30,224 nt of DNA from the NCBI GenBank assembly GCA_039715055.1, contig JBDLID010000023.1, forward strand, positions 1-30,224, written 5' to 3'. Positions 16,413 to 25,207 of this stretch are shown piece after piece; positions within the stretch are counted from its first letter, which is position 1, and each line of letters begins with the position of its first letter. The notes below the pieces were generated by a model. It searched no databases and was not told where the DNA came from. It saw nothing but the letters and a program-made list of their open reading frames with translations. This DNA is from JBDLID01 sp039715055. Lineage in GTDB: Bacteria; Desulfobacterota; Desulfobulbia; Desulfobulbales; Desulfocapsaceae. Position numbers and translations under genes: made by a program.

Positions 16413-17067
16413 AGCCCATGCCTCTCACCGTATGGATCAGTTTGACTTTGAAATCTTTGTCGACCTTGTTTCTCAGTCGGCAGACAAGAACATCGACCAC
16501 ATTGGTCTGGGGATCGAAGTTGTATCCGTAGACCTGTTCCAGTATGGACGTTTTGGACAGCACCCGTTCCGGATTGCGGAGCATGTATTCGAGGAGGCGA
16601 TACTCTTTTGTTGGCAGCTCAATCTGGTCGTTGTCACGATAGACCTCGTGCTTGAGCAGATCTATGCGAATATCATGATAGCTCAGTTTAGTCGATTCTG
16701 TACTCTTTGTTCCTCTTCTGATGAGTGCCTGGAGCCGGGCGAGGAGTTCTGCAAAGGAAAAAGGCTTGACCAGGTAGTCGTCACCTCCTCTCTGCAGGCC
16801 GGCAATACGGTCATCAACGGACTGCTTGGCGCTGAGGATCAACACAGGTGTATTAATTCCCTGTTCCCGTATCTTTTCAATCAGGCTGAGACCGTCAAGT
16901 TTCGGGAGCATGATATCGATAACGGCCGCCTCAAATGAGGATCCGCTAGCGGCCAGCAGTCCGTCGATACCGTCGGCGCAGGAGGTGACGGTGTAACCGG
17001 CTTCACTGAGCCCCTTTTCAAGATAGGAGCGAAGTCTGGAGTCATCTTCAACAACAAGGAGATGCAT
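16393..17067 (-). CDS. OmpR/PhoB-family response regulator
   Basis: A 224-residue two-component regulator. The receiver domain has the acidic pair in VVEDD (8-9), the phospho-acceptor Asp51 in AVIDIMLPKLDG, the conserved SAK near residue 80 and a VKPF segment with the lysine. The C-terminal winged-helix DNA-binding domain shows LPTKEYRLLEYMLRNPERVLSK and VLVCRLRNKVD, ending in IHTVRGMGYVLRIS. It is upstream of, and overlaps, the kinase gene, and both run on the minus strand. Target genes are not evident from the window. The 120 bases before it hold no clear promoter. Confidence 0.95.
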   Translation of the reverse strand: MHLLVVEDDSRLRSYLEKGLSEAGYTVTSCADGIDGLLAASGSSFEAAVIDIMLPKLDGLSLIEKIREQGINTPVLILSAKQSVDDRIAGLQRGGDDYLVKPFSFAELLARLQALIRRGTKSTESTKLSYHDIRIDLLKHEVYRDNDQIELPTKEYRLLEYMLRNPERVLSKTSILEQVYGYNFDPQTNVVDVLVCRLRNKVDKDFKVKLIHTVRGMGYVLRIS

Positions 17068-17187
17068 GATAATTAGAAGACTGCGGTTTGGAGAGTAACA
17101 ATCCCGTCAGATGGGACTTTTTAATTTAATGGATCATGGATCGCAACTATTCAGCAAGAAAAGAATATTGCCTATTACACTGAACAG

Positions 17188-17946
17188 TTACCATGGATCT
17201 AAGGATTTTAACCCAATAACAGTTCCGTTGCGACCTGTTATCCCGTTACCATCGCGACAGGCCCTACGGTACGAGAAAAATCCAGAATTACAGGATGTAC
17301 AAATTTGAATCAGGGAAATATGGTTTGCCAGAAGGCCGGCACCCAGCATCTGTGATTTTGAAATCTTCCAGAAGTTAAAGTAGTTCTCTTTGGCACTATG
17401 AGCCGAAAACGATGGAGGCAGTTCTGTGGGGTGGTTGACAAATTCTGCACAGCAGGGGCCAAGGGACGGGCCGACTGAGCTGTGGATATCAGAGGGGTTG
17501 CAGCCATAAGTCTCCGCCATCTTAAGAACAGTTTTTTGGATAATATTGATGACGCTGCCGCGCCAGCCGCAGTGTAGTCCGGCCGCCACATTTTTCACCG
17601 GGTCATAGAGCACAACCGGCTGGCAGTCGGCATGCTGAACCATCAGCCCAACCCCGGGCTGTGAGGTGATGAAAGCGTCAAAACCGTCCACTTCACTATC
17701 GGCAGCAGGTTTTTGATCGATGATCAGTATACGGTCCCCATGGACCTGGCGTCCTGAGCAGAGTGTGCTGAAACCGTGTCCGGCTTTGATCCGGTTGCGG
17801 TTTTCCGTGACAACCGAATCAATATCACCAACACCATAGCTGATATTGAGGTTGTCAAAGGGTGACGAACTGACCCCGCCGTGACGATCATGGCTGGCCG
17901 CAACAAGCTCTGGAAAAGAGGAATCGAAGAGGGGGATTGTAGCCAT
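17188..17946 (-). CDS. pgeF: Peptidoglycan editing factor PgeF (YfiH/laccase-domain family)
   Basis: A 252-residue member of the YfiH (DUF152, multicopper polyphenol oxidase-like) family. In E. coli PgeF acts as a zinc-dependent amidase that corrects peptidoglycan precursors carrying L-Ser in place of L-Ala; homologues have also been assigned purine-nucleoside phosphorylase activity. The metal-site motifs are visible: QVHGD, MVQHADCQPV, LHCGWRG and VGPSLGPCCAEF, followed by the C-terminal CTSC and FFSYRRACRDGN. The length is usual for the family. It starts 97 bases from the terminator-closed outer-membrane gene and reads toward the two-component system, 120 bases away. Confidence 0.92.
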   Translation of the reverse strand: MATIPLFDSSFPELVAASHDRHGGVSSSPFDNLNISYGVGDIDSVVTENRNRIKAGHGFSTLCSGRQVHGDRILIIDQKPAADSEVDGFDAFITSQPGVGLMVQHADCQPVVLYDPVKNVAAGLHCGWRGSVINIIQKTVLKMAETYGCNPSDIHSSVGPSLGPCCAEFVNHPTELPPSFSAHSAKENYFNFWKISKSQMLGAGLLANHISLIQICTSCNSGFFSYRRACRDGNGITGRNGTVIGLKSLDPW

Positions 17947-17969
17947 GGGCGGCCGTAGGTAATTTTGCT

Positions 17970-18010
17970 GAAATAAAAGAGGGGGAAGACTCCTTATGGA
18001 GCCTTCCCCC
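17970..18010 (-). terminator. Strong intrinsic terminator after the outer-membrane protein gene
   Basis: Two 13-base arms, 17981-17993 and 17998-18010, pair across a four-base loop. Read on the minus strand, the stem is GC-rich with one G-U pair and is followed by TCTTTTATTT. It lies about 35 bases after the stop codon of the gene ending at 18044 and should end its transcript. Confidence 0.85.
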
Positions 18011-18043
18011 GGGTAATACAGTTACTGCTGTACAGCGATGATC

Positions 18044-19753
18044 CTAGAAGTAGGCCTCAAACGTCAGGTAGACCTGCTCCTGGGTGGTGATCGCCGGGTA
18101 GAACTGGGCATTGAACGGATCGCTGGCCAGCTCATCGATATCAACCGGGGCACCAAGCCATGAACCGCTGCCGGTGTAGGCATAATCATAATGCTGCCAT
18201 CCGAGACGCATGAAGGTCTGGGCGTACTTGGAGATTGCTTCGCCGGTGGGCAGATCCCAGATCATGTAAACCTCTGAGGCCCAGCCGCGGGTGGCGAGCT
18301 TGGAGTTGTAGAGATCATCATGAGCGGGAGACATGGAGACCCAGTTTTCAGACCCCCAGTTGAATTCAGCACCGAATTTCAGACCGACATTGTCGAGATC
18401 AAAGCGGGCACCAACGAGTACCATGTAGCCGTCTTTTTCCTCTTCTCCGTCCTGCCACCAGGATCCGAGAAGGGTGTTGCCGGCCTCATCATAGCCGTCA
18501 GCCATGGTGCGACTCCAGGCGCCGGTACCGTAGATATTAACCGGTCCAAACTTGTCGGTGTAGACAAGTGAGGTGTGGAGAATATCGCCCAGGTTGGCCC
18601 TGTCAAGATAACCGTCGCCTGCCATGATGCCGTTGGCTTCCAGTGGATTCTGGAAGGTGACGCCGTCCGGGGTGTTAACCAGGTTGGCAGCCATGAAGGA
18701 CTGGACGTTTACGAAGCGACTTCCCTTTTTGATGACATCCCAGCTCAATCCGCCGAAATCCATGTCGTCGAGCATGGTGGTGGACATTCCGGACTCAAAT
18801 CCGCGACCGTAGCAGAAGCGGACGCGACCGGTACCCATGTCTGCACCCCAGCGGTAAGCGTAACCGATGGAGATACCGTCAAAGGCGTAATCCATGACGT
18901 GAATAGGTGTAGCCATCCGGGAGTTGGCACCCAGCCGGATGTGGGCGGGCGGTCCGTCAGTGGTGGGACGACGACCGATGGAGAACCAGATCGGGGCGCC
19001 GCCGATGCCGTTCCAGTTCAGGAAAGCACGGTCAACAAGAAGCGCGTTGTCAATGGGCTGGCGAGTGGAGTTGCCGTCCCAGGCAAAGGCATCCATGGTA
19101 TAAGCACTGCCCATGGGGGCGTTGGGGTTGGACTGCATGCCCCAGGACTTGTACATGGCAAGACGCCCCTTGAACTCAACGGCCTCAGTGGCCTTAACCC
19201 GCATATTCAGGCGGAAGCGATTGGTAAAAGATGAGTCATTGTTATAGTTGATGACACCGGACGGGGTGATACCCATCTGCTGGAACATCATGGCACGAGC
19301 GGCACCAGGGCTGACACCCATCTGCTGGGCGGCCATTGCCGACTGCTGCATCATCCCCTGCATGGCCATCTGGACCTGTTGGAGGCTGTATGGTCCGGCA
19401 CCCATCTGTTGTCCCATTGCCATGGACATACCACGGGCAACATCGTTGGCCCGGTAAGCCGGGGCGGAACCTGCATTGAGATAATCGTAACGGGAACGAA
19501 AATCACCGTAAAACTTGAAGCGGGCTGCCAGGTCCCAACTTTCAGAACGGGCGTCCAGGGACTCCACAGTTTCCTGCAGGTCGGACAGGTCACCCTGTTC
19601 CGCCAGCTGGGCCTTCAGCCTGTCAAGCTCCCGGGAGAGCTCGTCAATTTTTCGATCCAGGCCGTCACTGCTGCTGGGACCGGCGCTAGCCGATGCCAAT
19701 GCCGGCAGGGCGATCAGGCCGGCAAGGGCCAGCATGGAAAATTTCTTGACCAT
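18044..19753 (-). CDS. Outer-membrane protein, DUF3373-like beta-barrel with methionine-rich insert
   Basis: A 569-residue exported protein. A signal peptide (about residues 1-24, ending ALASASA) is followed by a short coiled coil (about 30-70), as in porins anchored to the cell wall. A beta-rich region to the C-terminus follows, with a final aromatic residue (LTFEAYF) as expected for an outer-membrane barrel. The stretch LLVDRAFLNWNGIGG followed by IGRRPTTDGPP resembles the DUF3373 family known from Delta- and Epsilonproteobacteria; the function of that family is unknown. Between residues 109 and 160 there are 13 methionines among many glutamines and alanines, an unusual insert that could sit in a loop. 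A GGAGG site precedes the ATG by eight bases, which with the strong terminator suggests high expression. The family name comes from memory of the motif. Confidence 0.8.
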   Translation of the reverse strand: MVKKFSMLALAGLIALPALASASAGPSSSDGLDRKIDELSRELDRLKAQLAEQGDLSDLQETVESLDARSESWDLAARFKFYGDFRSRYDYLNAGSAPAYRANDVARGMSMAMGQQMGAGPYSLQQVQMAMQGMMQQSAMAAQQMGVSPGAARAMMFQQMGITPSGVINYNNDSSFTNRFRLNMRVKATEAVEFKGRLAMYKSWGMQSNPNAPMGSAYTMDAFAWDGNSTRQPIDNALLVDRAFLNWNGIGGAPIWFSIGRRPTTDGPPAHIRLGANSRMATPIHVMDYAFDGISIGYAYRWGADMGTGRVRFCYGRGFESGMSTTMLDDMDFGGLSWDVIKKGSRFVNVQSFMAANLVNTPDGVTFQNPLEANGIMAGDGYLDRANLGDILHTSLVYTDKFGPVNIYGTGAWSRTMADGYDEAGNTLLGSWWQDGEEEKDGYMVLVGARFDLDNVGLKFGAEFNWGSENWVSMSPAHDDLYNSKLATRGWASEVYMIWDLPTGEAISKYAQTFMRLGWQHYDYAYTGSGSWLGAPVDIDELASDPFNAQFYPAITTQEQVYLTFEAYF

Positions 19754-20105
19754 CTTTTTTTCCTCCTTCCTCTGGTTATTTATAACAGAATTCTATTCCC
19801 GTAAAGTTTGGCGCAGTTTGAAACAGTGCAATTTCTATTTCAACTGTTTAGATTTACGGAATTTTACACTCTCTTCTCAAGAGATTGATTACACAGTATT
19901 CGACTCCATGCAAAAGGCATAGAGACTTCAATTATTTGTACTATCTTATTTCGCCCGGGATGTCAATAAATTATAGAGAAAAAGCCCGCTTCTTTAGTGA
20001 TAAAGAGAACGGTTAGCAAGGAGTGGTCAAAAAAATTTTACCGCCGGGAGATGAGATTGTGAAAGGGCTGCAGACAGGATGGTAACTGAAGGTGAAAGTC
20101 GTTGA
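19754..20105. other. Leader and promoter region of the outer-membrane protein gene
   Basis: About 350 bases without a convincing gene. On the minus strand, TATAAA (about 19781-19786) lies 15-16 bases downstream of TTTACG, a weak promoter that would give a very short leader before the strong GGAGG site. A six-pair hairpin (TCTTTA/TAAAGA) is near 19993. Nothing else was recognised. Confidence 0.35.
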
Positions 20106-20819
20106 TTAGACGAAGCGGTATTTGATGATGCAGCGCAGCGCACTGAGGCCGTCCCGCCAGCCGATCTTTTTCCCCTCCATATACGTCCGGCCTGAGTAAG
20201 AGATTCCCACCTCGTATATTCGGCAGCGCAGCCTGGCTAGCTTGGCGGTTATTTCCGGTTCGAAACCAAACCTGTTCTCCTCGATTGTAATCCGGTTCAG
20301 GATGTCTCTGCGGAACACCTTGTAACAGGTCTCCATGTCGGTCAGATTGAGGTTGGTGAAGATGTTTGAGGTGAGAGTCAGAAGTTTGTTGCCCACCATG
20401 TGCCAGAAGTAAAGGACCCGATGGGCCTTAGACCCTACGAAACGGGAACCGTAAACCACATCAGCCCTGCCTGACAGGATCGGTTCAAGCAGTTTCGGAT
20501 ATTCCTCGGGATTGTATTCGAGGTCGGCGTCCTGGATAAGGACAATATCGCCCGAGGCCGCACCAAACCCTGTCCGCAGGGCCGCGCCTTTACCCTGGTT
20601 GACGTCATGGTGGATTTTAACAAGGTCGCTGCCGTGGATGTTGTCTTTGAGTAGTGCGCCGGTTCCGTCAGTGGAGCAGTCATCCACCAGGATGATCTCT
20701 TTTTCCAGGGACAGGGGAACTTTCCTGACCTGCTCGAGGATGGTTTCCAGGGTCTCCATTTCATTAAAGATGGGGATGATGATGGAGAGTTTGCTGAAGT
20801 GGTTGACGCTATCTGCCAT
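20106..20819 (-). CDS. Family 2 glycosyltransferase (DPM1/polyprenyl-phosphate type)
   Basis: A 237-residue GT-A-fold glycosyltransferase of the dolichol-phosphate-mannose-synthase-like group. It shows the nucleotide-sugar-binding start KLSIIIPIFNE (10-20), the ILVDDCSTDGT motif, GKGAALRTGF, the metal-binding QDADLEYNPEEY, and VYGSRF. The downstream FGFEPEITAKLAR helps define this subgroup. No clear transmembrane helices follow, so it is probably a peripheral inner-membrane enzyme that adds a sugar to undecaprenyl phosphate or a related lipid. Sugar and acceptor are unknown. An AAGGA site lies upstream of the ATG. It is downstream of purL, with the nested repeat in between. Confidence 0.9.
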   Translation of the reverse strand: MADSVNHFSKLSIIIPIFNEMETLETILEQVRKVPLSLEKEIILVDDCSTDGTGALLKDNIHGSDLVKIHHDVNQGKGAALRTGFGAASGDIVLIQDADLEYNPEEYPKLLEPILSGRADVVYGSRFVGSKAHRVLYFWHMVGNKLLTLTSNIFTNLNLTDMETCYKVFRRDILNRITIEENRFGFEPEITAKLARLRCRIYEVGISYSGRTYMEGKKIGWRDGLSALRCIIKYRFV

Positions 20820-20876
20820 GTAACGAATTTCCTTGTATCTATCAGGGAGGTTTGAGGGCAGGTTATTTTGTATTTA

Positions 20877-20896
20877 TTCAGCCAAAAGCTAAAAAC
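20877..20896. repeat. 20-base dispersed repeat, copy 2
   Basis: Identical over 20 bases to 12954-12973. It lies just outside the nested inverted repeat at 20914-21038 and upstream of the glycosyltransferase start. The similarity does not extend beyond this core except for a few bases. Confidence 0.6.
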
Positions 20897-20913
20897 TTCA
20901 ACAAACACCGAGT

Positions 20914-21038
20914 GTAACTTTTTAGATGTGTTTTAGCTTCGTTCATTGAGGTATTCGAAGCATACTTGTGCTATGTGAGAAGACCTCAATGAACGAAGAT
21001 GGAGCGCAGCTGGAGTCTACGCTTACCTGAAAAGTTAC
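20914..21038. repeat. Nested inverted-repeat element between purL and the glycosyltransferase gene
   Basis: The outer arms are GTAACTTTT (20914-20922) and AAAAGTTAC (21030-21038), perfect over nine bases. Inside them lies a perfect 16-base inverted repeat: CTTCGTTCATTGAGGT (20937-20952) and its complement at 20983-20998. In the loop of that repeat, TTC/GAA and CATA/TATG also pair, so 20937-20998 forms a 62-base imperfect palindrome. The outer right arm ends two bases before the purL stop codon. There is no T-run suggesting a simple terminator. The layout resembles a REP/MITE-like intergenic repeat, or a structured mRNA 3' end. Confidence 0.75.
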
Positions 21039-21039
21039 G

Positions 21040-24000
21040 TTATTTTTTGGTCTCAGTACACCAGTCGTAGGCATTCTGAAACATTTTCAGCCAGGGCGAG
21101 GCGCTCATATTTTTCATCTCCCGGGGGAGATAGTGGGCCTGCCAAGGCAGGAAGACCCGTTCCGGATGGGGCATCATTGCAAGATGCCGGCCGTCAGTAG
21201 AACAGAGTCCGGCCAACCCATGTTTGGAGCCATTGGGGTTAAACGGGTAGCGCTCAGTGGGGGTGCCTTCGTCATCGATGAAACGGATAGGAGCCAGTGA
21301 GCCGGTTAACACCTCCTGTTCAATTGTCTGGTCGGGAAAGTGAAGGCGTCCTTCACCGTGGTCAACATGGATGCCGAATGTCAACCCTTCCATGCCCTTG
21401 AGCATGATCGCCGGGCTGTTCTCCACCTTGACCGTGGACCATCTCGATTCAAAACGTCCTGAGCTGTTATGGGAAAAGCGCGGTTGACGGTGGGCATCGA
21501 TGTTTTGCCAGGGCACCCAACCGAGAAGTCCGAAGAGCTGACAGCCATTGCATATCCCCAGGGTAAACGTGTCATCACGATTGTAAAAATCGTTGAACAT
21601 TGCTGCAAGGCGGTCATTGAAGCGGATGGTTGCCGCCCAGCCTTTGGCAGATTCCGGCACATCAGCATAGGAGAAGCCGCCAACGGCAGCCAGGCCCCGG
21701 AATCCGGTCAGGTCGATTTTTTTATCCAAAAGGTCATTCATGCAGATGTCCCAGGGTTCAAAACCAGCACTGAAAAAGGCAGACGTCATTTCACGGTCTG
21801 AATTGGAACCCTCATCACGCAGGATGGCAACCTTGGGCTTGTTGGCAGCTGTGAGAATATGATCCGGGGTGGGCTGCACCTCAAAAGGAATGTGGTAGCT
21901 TGGGCCGGGCCGATCCTTAATGCTTTGTTTTTCCTCGTCGGCACAGGCAGGGTTCATCTGCAGTCGTTCCAGCTGGTAGCTGGTTTCTTCCCACCACTGC
22001 CTGAGGCGGATCATGGACTCATCAAGGATGGTTTCACCATTTTGGGAAATGCGGATGGTGGTAGCAGCCGTGGTGGTGCCGAGAACGGAATATGGCAGGT
22101 CGGCATCATCGAGCTGCTGCCCGATTTGTGAAACTGTTGAAGACTCGCACTCGATGACCAGACCCAGCTCCTCGGAGAACAGGGCAGCAATGGGGGCACC
22201 CGCTTCAGTGAGTTCCAGCTCGAGGCCGCAGTTGCCGGCAAAGGCCATTTCAAGCAGGGTGGTGATCAGGCCGCCGTCGCTGCGGTCGTGACCGGCGAGG
22301 ATGAGGTCCTGGTCGAGAAGATCCTGGATGGTCAAAAAAGTACGTTTGAGGAGGCCCGGGTCGTCAAGGTCGGGAGACCGGTCACCAAGCTGGCCATGGA
22401 CCTGGGCCAGGGCACTGCCGCCGAGGCGGTTGTTGCCGCTGCTCAGGTCGATGAAAAGAAGTGTTGAACCGGGGGCCTTGATGTCGGGGGTGACGAACCG
22501 TCTGATATCGGGCATGGCCGCATAGGCCGAGACGACCAGCTGACGGGGAGATTTGACGGTTTCATCATCCACCATGGTGGCCATCGAGAGGCTGTCCTTG
22601 CCGCCGTCAACAGCCATGCCGAGCTCGATCATGGCATCACACATACCCCTGGCGGCATCATAGATGGCCGCGCTTTCTCCAGCCAGTTTCGGTGCCCACA
22701 TCCAGTTGGCAGAACACTTGATCTGCTCCATGTCCTCGATTCTCGCCCACACCAGGTTGGTCAGTGATTCTCCCACCGCCATCCTGGCACCCGCTGCCGG
22801 GTCGACCAGCATTTTGACGGGTTGTTCGCCAATGGCGGTGGCACCTCCTGAGAGGGAAAAATGGCTCTGGGCCACCACTGCCACGTTACCCACTGTGAGC
22901 TGGAGCGGGCCGCAGCACTGCTGGCCGGCGATGAGGCCGGACACCGCCCGGTCCACCTTGTTGGTGAGAAACCGTTTGGAGCCGACACTGAGTAACCGGA
23001 GGACATCTTTGAGAGCGTCACGGACGCTCAGATTGGCGGCAAGGTTCAGCGGTTTCAACCGGCCGTCGAGCCGCTCATCGGTAAAAGTCTTCTGGGGAAT
23101 GTTACCGAGCAGGGCCTCGAGCTCGATGTCTACAGGGGTGGTGTCGTTCTCAGCGTCATGGAGAACAAAACGAAGGTTGCCGGTGACCTCGCCAAGGATT
23201 TCACAGGCAACTTTTTCCCGGTTACAGATTGCTTCAAACTGCTCGATGTTGTGCGGACTGATGAGAAAGCCGTTTCGTTCCTGGTACTCGGCAACATAGA
23301 TCTCAAGCACCGACATGGTCGGGTCGCCGACACGGATGTTGCGAACTTCCACCCGGCCGCCGGAGTGTTCCACCAGCTCTTTGAGAACATTGGCCGGTCC
23401 TCCGGCTCCCTGATCGTGAATCACGTCGATCAGCGTCTTGTCACCCATCTCGTTGCAGGCCCGAACCACCCTGTTCATCTTCTGTTCCATCTCGGCATCA
23501 CCGCGCTGGACAGCGTTGAAGTCAAGATCTGAGGCATTTTCACCCTGGAGCATGGAGGATGCGGCACCGCCGCCGAAGCCAACCCGATAGGCCGGGCCGC
23601 CCACCTGAACGATGAGCATGCCTTTTTCTTCCTTGTCTTTTTCCGTGTGGCGGTCGTCGATCTGGCCGATACCGCCGGTGAACATGATTGGCTTGAGAAA
23701 GGCCCACCGGTCACCTGTCGGTAGTCGCATGTCAAATGAACGGGTGAAGCCCTGGATCAGCGGTTCACCGAATTTATTGCCGTAATCTGAGGCACCGTTT
23801 GAGGCCTCGATTTCAATCTGGAGCGCGCTGGCGAGGTTGTCCGGCACCTTGGTCCGTTCTTCCCAGCCCAGGTCATAACCGGGGATAAGGAGATTGCCGA
23901 CGCAGTAGCCGGCGGTGCCACCAATGACGAACCCGCCTTTGCCCGTGCCCTGGACATCACGCAGCCTTCCGCCGGTACCGGTTTCAGCACCGGGAAATGG

Positions 24001-24849
24001 GGCAACGCCGGTGGGGAAGTTATGGGTCTCGGCGGTGAGCAGGACATGGTAGTCGACCTCTGCCGGTCCAAAGGGAGAAGGCTCACCGGGAGTCATGGGG
24101 TAGATTGTTTTTACCGGATAGCCGGCGATCACGGAGGAGTTGTCCTTAAAGGCGATAATCGACCCCTTTGGGTTGGCTGTCAGTGTTTCGGTCACCAGGT
24201 CGAAGAGGGTGGCGGATTCCTCTTTGTTGTCGATGATCTGCTTGCCCTTGAAAAAGCCGTGCCGGGAGTGTTCCGAGTTGGCGTTGTTAAGGTCCATGAT
24301 TTCGACGATGGTCGGGTTGCGATCATTCTTTTTAACAAAGTAGTCATAGTAAAGGTTGCGATCCCATTCATCCATGGAAATACCGGGGATGTCGAGCAGA
24401 CCGTCGGGGCCGCTTGATTTGAGGTCGACGTCGTAGACAGGCTCAGGAACCATACCGGTCTCAAAACTCTGCAGAGGTTCCGGGTAAGGACATTCGGTCA
24501 TCCGGTCATGGTGTTCTGCAATAAAATCGTCAATGTCCCGGTCATGGGGAACCACATAGCGCCTGGACCGTTCCACCCGGCTGATTGTGTCCAGGCCCAC
24601 CGCCCGGCAGATGGAGACCATGTTGGACGACCAGGCCGTTGCAAAGTTCAACCGCGGCCCTACCTCTATCACCCGTTCTCCTCCAAGCACCGGTTGAGGT
24701 GAAACCGTTTCAATCATAAAACCGTCGGCCAGGATCTGGCGTAAACAGTCGAGCTCCTGATCGGTGAGTGGCTGTGATGATTCAATATTGAAACAGTGGG
24801 CCCTGGAGTCGTCCAATTTCCGGTAGAGCTGTGTAACGATTGATCCCAT
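21040..24849 (-). CDS. purL: Phosphoribosylformylglycinamidine synthase, single-chain form
   Basis: Converts FGAR to FGAM with ATP and glutamine, the fourth step of purine synthesis. About 1,269 residues combine all parts: an N-terminal PurS-like region, the linker and ATP-binding domains (SEHSRHGFFKG, LTAETHNFPTGVAPFPGAETGTGG, HDQGAGGPANVLKEL), a second PurM-like half (VDGGKDSL, GHDRSDGGL), and the C-terminal glutaminase. The glutaminase has the nucleophile in LGICNGCQLFG and the His and Glu in MMPHPERVF. The ATG at 24849 has AGGTG five bases upstream. A TTG at 24924 would add 25 residues without a good ribosome binding site and is less likely. The 3' end touches the nested repeat. Confidence 0.96.
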   Translation of the reverse strand: MGSIVTQLYRKLDDSRAHCFNIESSQPLTDQELDCLRQILADGFMIETVSPQPVLGGERVIEVGPRLNFATAWSSNMVSICRAVGLDTISRVERSRRYVVPHDRDIDDFIAEHHDRMTECPYPEPLQSFETGMVPEPVYDVDLKSSGPDGLLDIPGISMDEWDRNLYYDYFVKKNDRNPTIVEIMDLNNANSEHSRHGFFKGKQIIDNKEESATLFDLVTETLTANPKGSIIAFKDNSSVIAGYPVKTIYPMTPGEPSPFGPAEVDYHVLLTAETHNFPTGVAPFPGAETGTGGRLRDVQGTGKGGFVIGGTAGYCVGNLLIPGYDLGWEERTKVPDNLASALQIEIEASNGASDYGNKFGEPLIQGFTRSFDMRLPTGDRWAFLKPIMFTGGIGQIDDRHTEKDKEEKGMLIVQVGGPAYRVGFGGGAASSMLQGENASDLDFNAVQRGDAEMEQKMNRVVRACNEMGDKTLIDVIHDQGAGGPANVLKELVEHSGGRVEVRNIRVGDPTMSVLEIYVAEYQERNGFLISPHNIEQFEAICNREKVACEILGEVTGNLRFVLHDAENDTTPVDIELEALLGNIPQKTFTDERLDGRLKPLNLAANLSVRDALKDVLRLLSVGSKRFLTNKVDRAVSGLIAGQQCCGPLQLTVGNVAVVAQSHFSLSGGATAIGEQPVKMLVDPAAGARMAVGESLTNLVWARIEDMEQIKCSANWMWAPKLAGESAAIYDAARGMCDAMIELGMAVDGGKDSLSMATMVDDETVKSPRQLVVSAYAAMPDIRRFVTPDIKAPGSTLLFIDLSSGNNRLGGSALAQVHGQLGDRSPDLDDPGLLKRTFLTIQDLLDQDLILAGHDRSDGGLITTLLEMAFAGNCGLELELTEAGAPIAALFSEELGLVIECESSTVSQIGQQLDDADLPYSVLGTTTAATTIRISQNGETILDESMIRLRQWWEETSYQLERLQMNPACADEEKQSIKDRPGPSYHIPFEVQPTPDHILTAANKPKVAILRDEGSNSDREMTSAFFSAGFEPWDICMNDLLDKKIDLTGFRGLAAVGGFSYADVPESAKGWAATIRFNDRLAAMFNDFYNRDDTFTLGICNGCQLFGLLGWVPWQNIDAHRQPRFSHNSSGRFESRWSTVKVENSPAIMLKGMEGLTFGIHVDHGEGRLHFPDQTIEQEVLTGSLAPIRFIDDEGTPTERYPFNPNGSKHGLAGLCSTDGRHLAMMPHPERVFLPWQAHYLPREMKNMSASPWLKMFQNAYDWCTETKK

Positions 24850-24954
24850 TATTGCACCTGTCGGGTGGGTCGAAAAAAATCTTTCGCCGTTTTTCTGAGT
24901 TGTAGGGTTGAGCCTGAAGCTCAATTGAAGAAAAGTGAAAAAATGATCACTCTG

Positions 24955-24990
24955 TCACTATCCGGGCATAGTAGCGTATCCGGATAGTGA
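24955..24990 (-). promoter_or_regulatory. Inverted repeat overlapping a possible purL promoter
   Basis: Eleven-base perfect arms, 24955-24965 (TCACTATCCGG) and 24980-24990, are separated by 14 bases. On the minus strand a TTGCCC, an 18-base spacer and TACTAT fit a weak sigma-70 promoter; the first arm falls between the boxes and the second near the start of transcription. This is where a repressor operator would lie. As RNA, the same bases would form a hairpin with a T6 run about ten bases later, so an attenuator is an alternative. Confidence 0.45.
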
Positions 24991-25207
24991 AGGGCAAGAG
25001 AAGCTTGAGAAAAGAAAAAAAAATGAACGTCTGGGATTTTTTGTAAGTGTGCAGAAAGGACGTTTATTCAGTTGCTTGGTGTTTTTTCAGGAAGGACAGA
25101 TCTTTTGTCAAACCATGGAAAAAGCGGCAGGAACAAGACCAGCGGATTGGCCGGCGGTGAACCCGCGAATCTGGAAAAGGGTGGTAGTGGCTGCAGAGGG
25201 TAGTTGT
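24991..25207. other. Non-coding stretch between DUF1638 and the purL control region
   Basis: About 215 bases with A/T runs and no recognised gene, terminator or RNA. No purine riboswitch core was seen here or closer to purL. Confidence 0.35.

Noticed and set aside
18575..19234. A 219-codon plus-strand open frame opposite the outer-membrane protein gene.
   Set aside because: Its glycine- and valine-rich translation follows from the composition of the opposite strand; no ribosome binding site or motif supports it.
24908..24924. TTGAGC/GCTCAA hairpin at the alternative TTG start of purL.
   Set aside because: A six-base stem is common by chance and nothing ties it to regulation; the TTG start itself is disfavoured.
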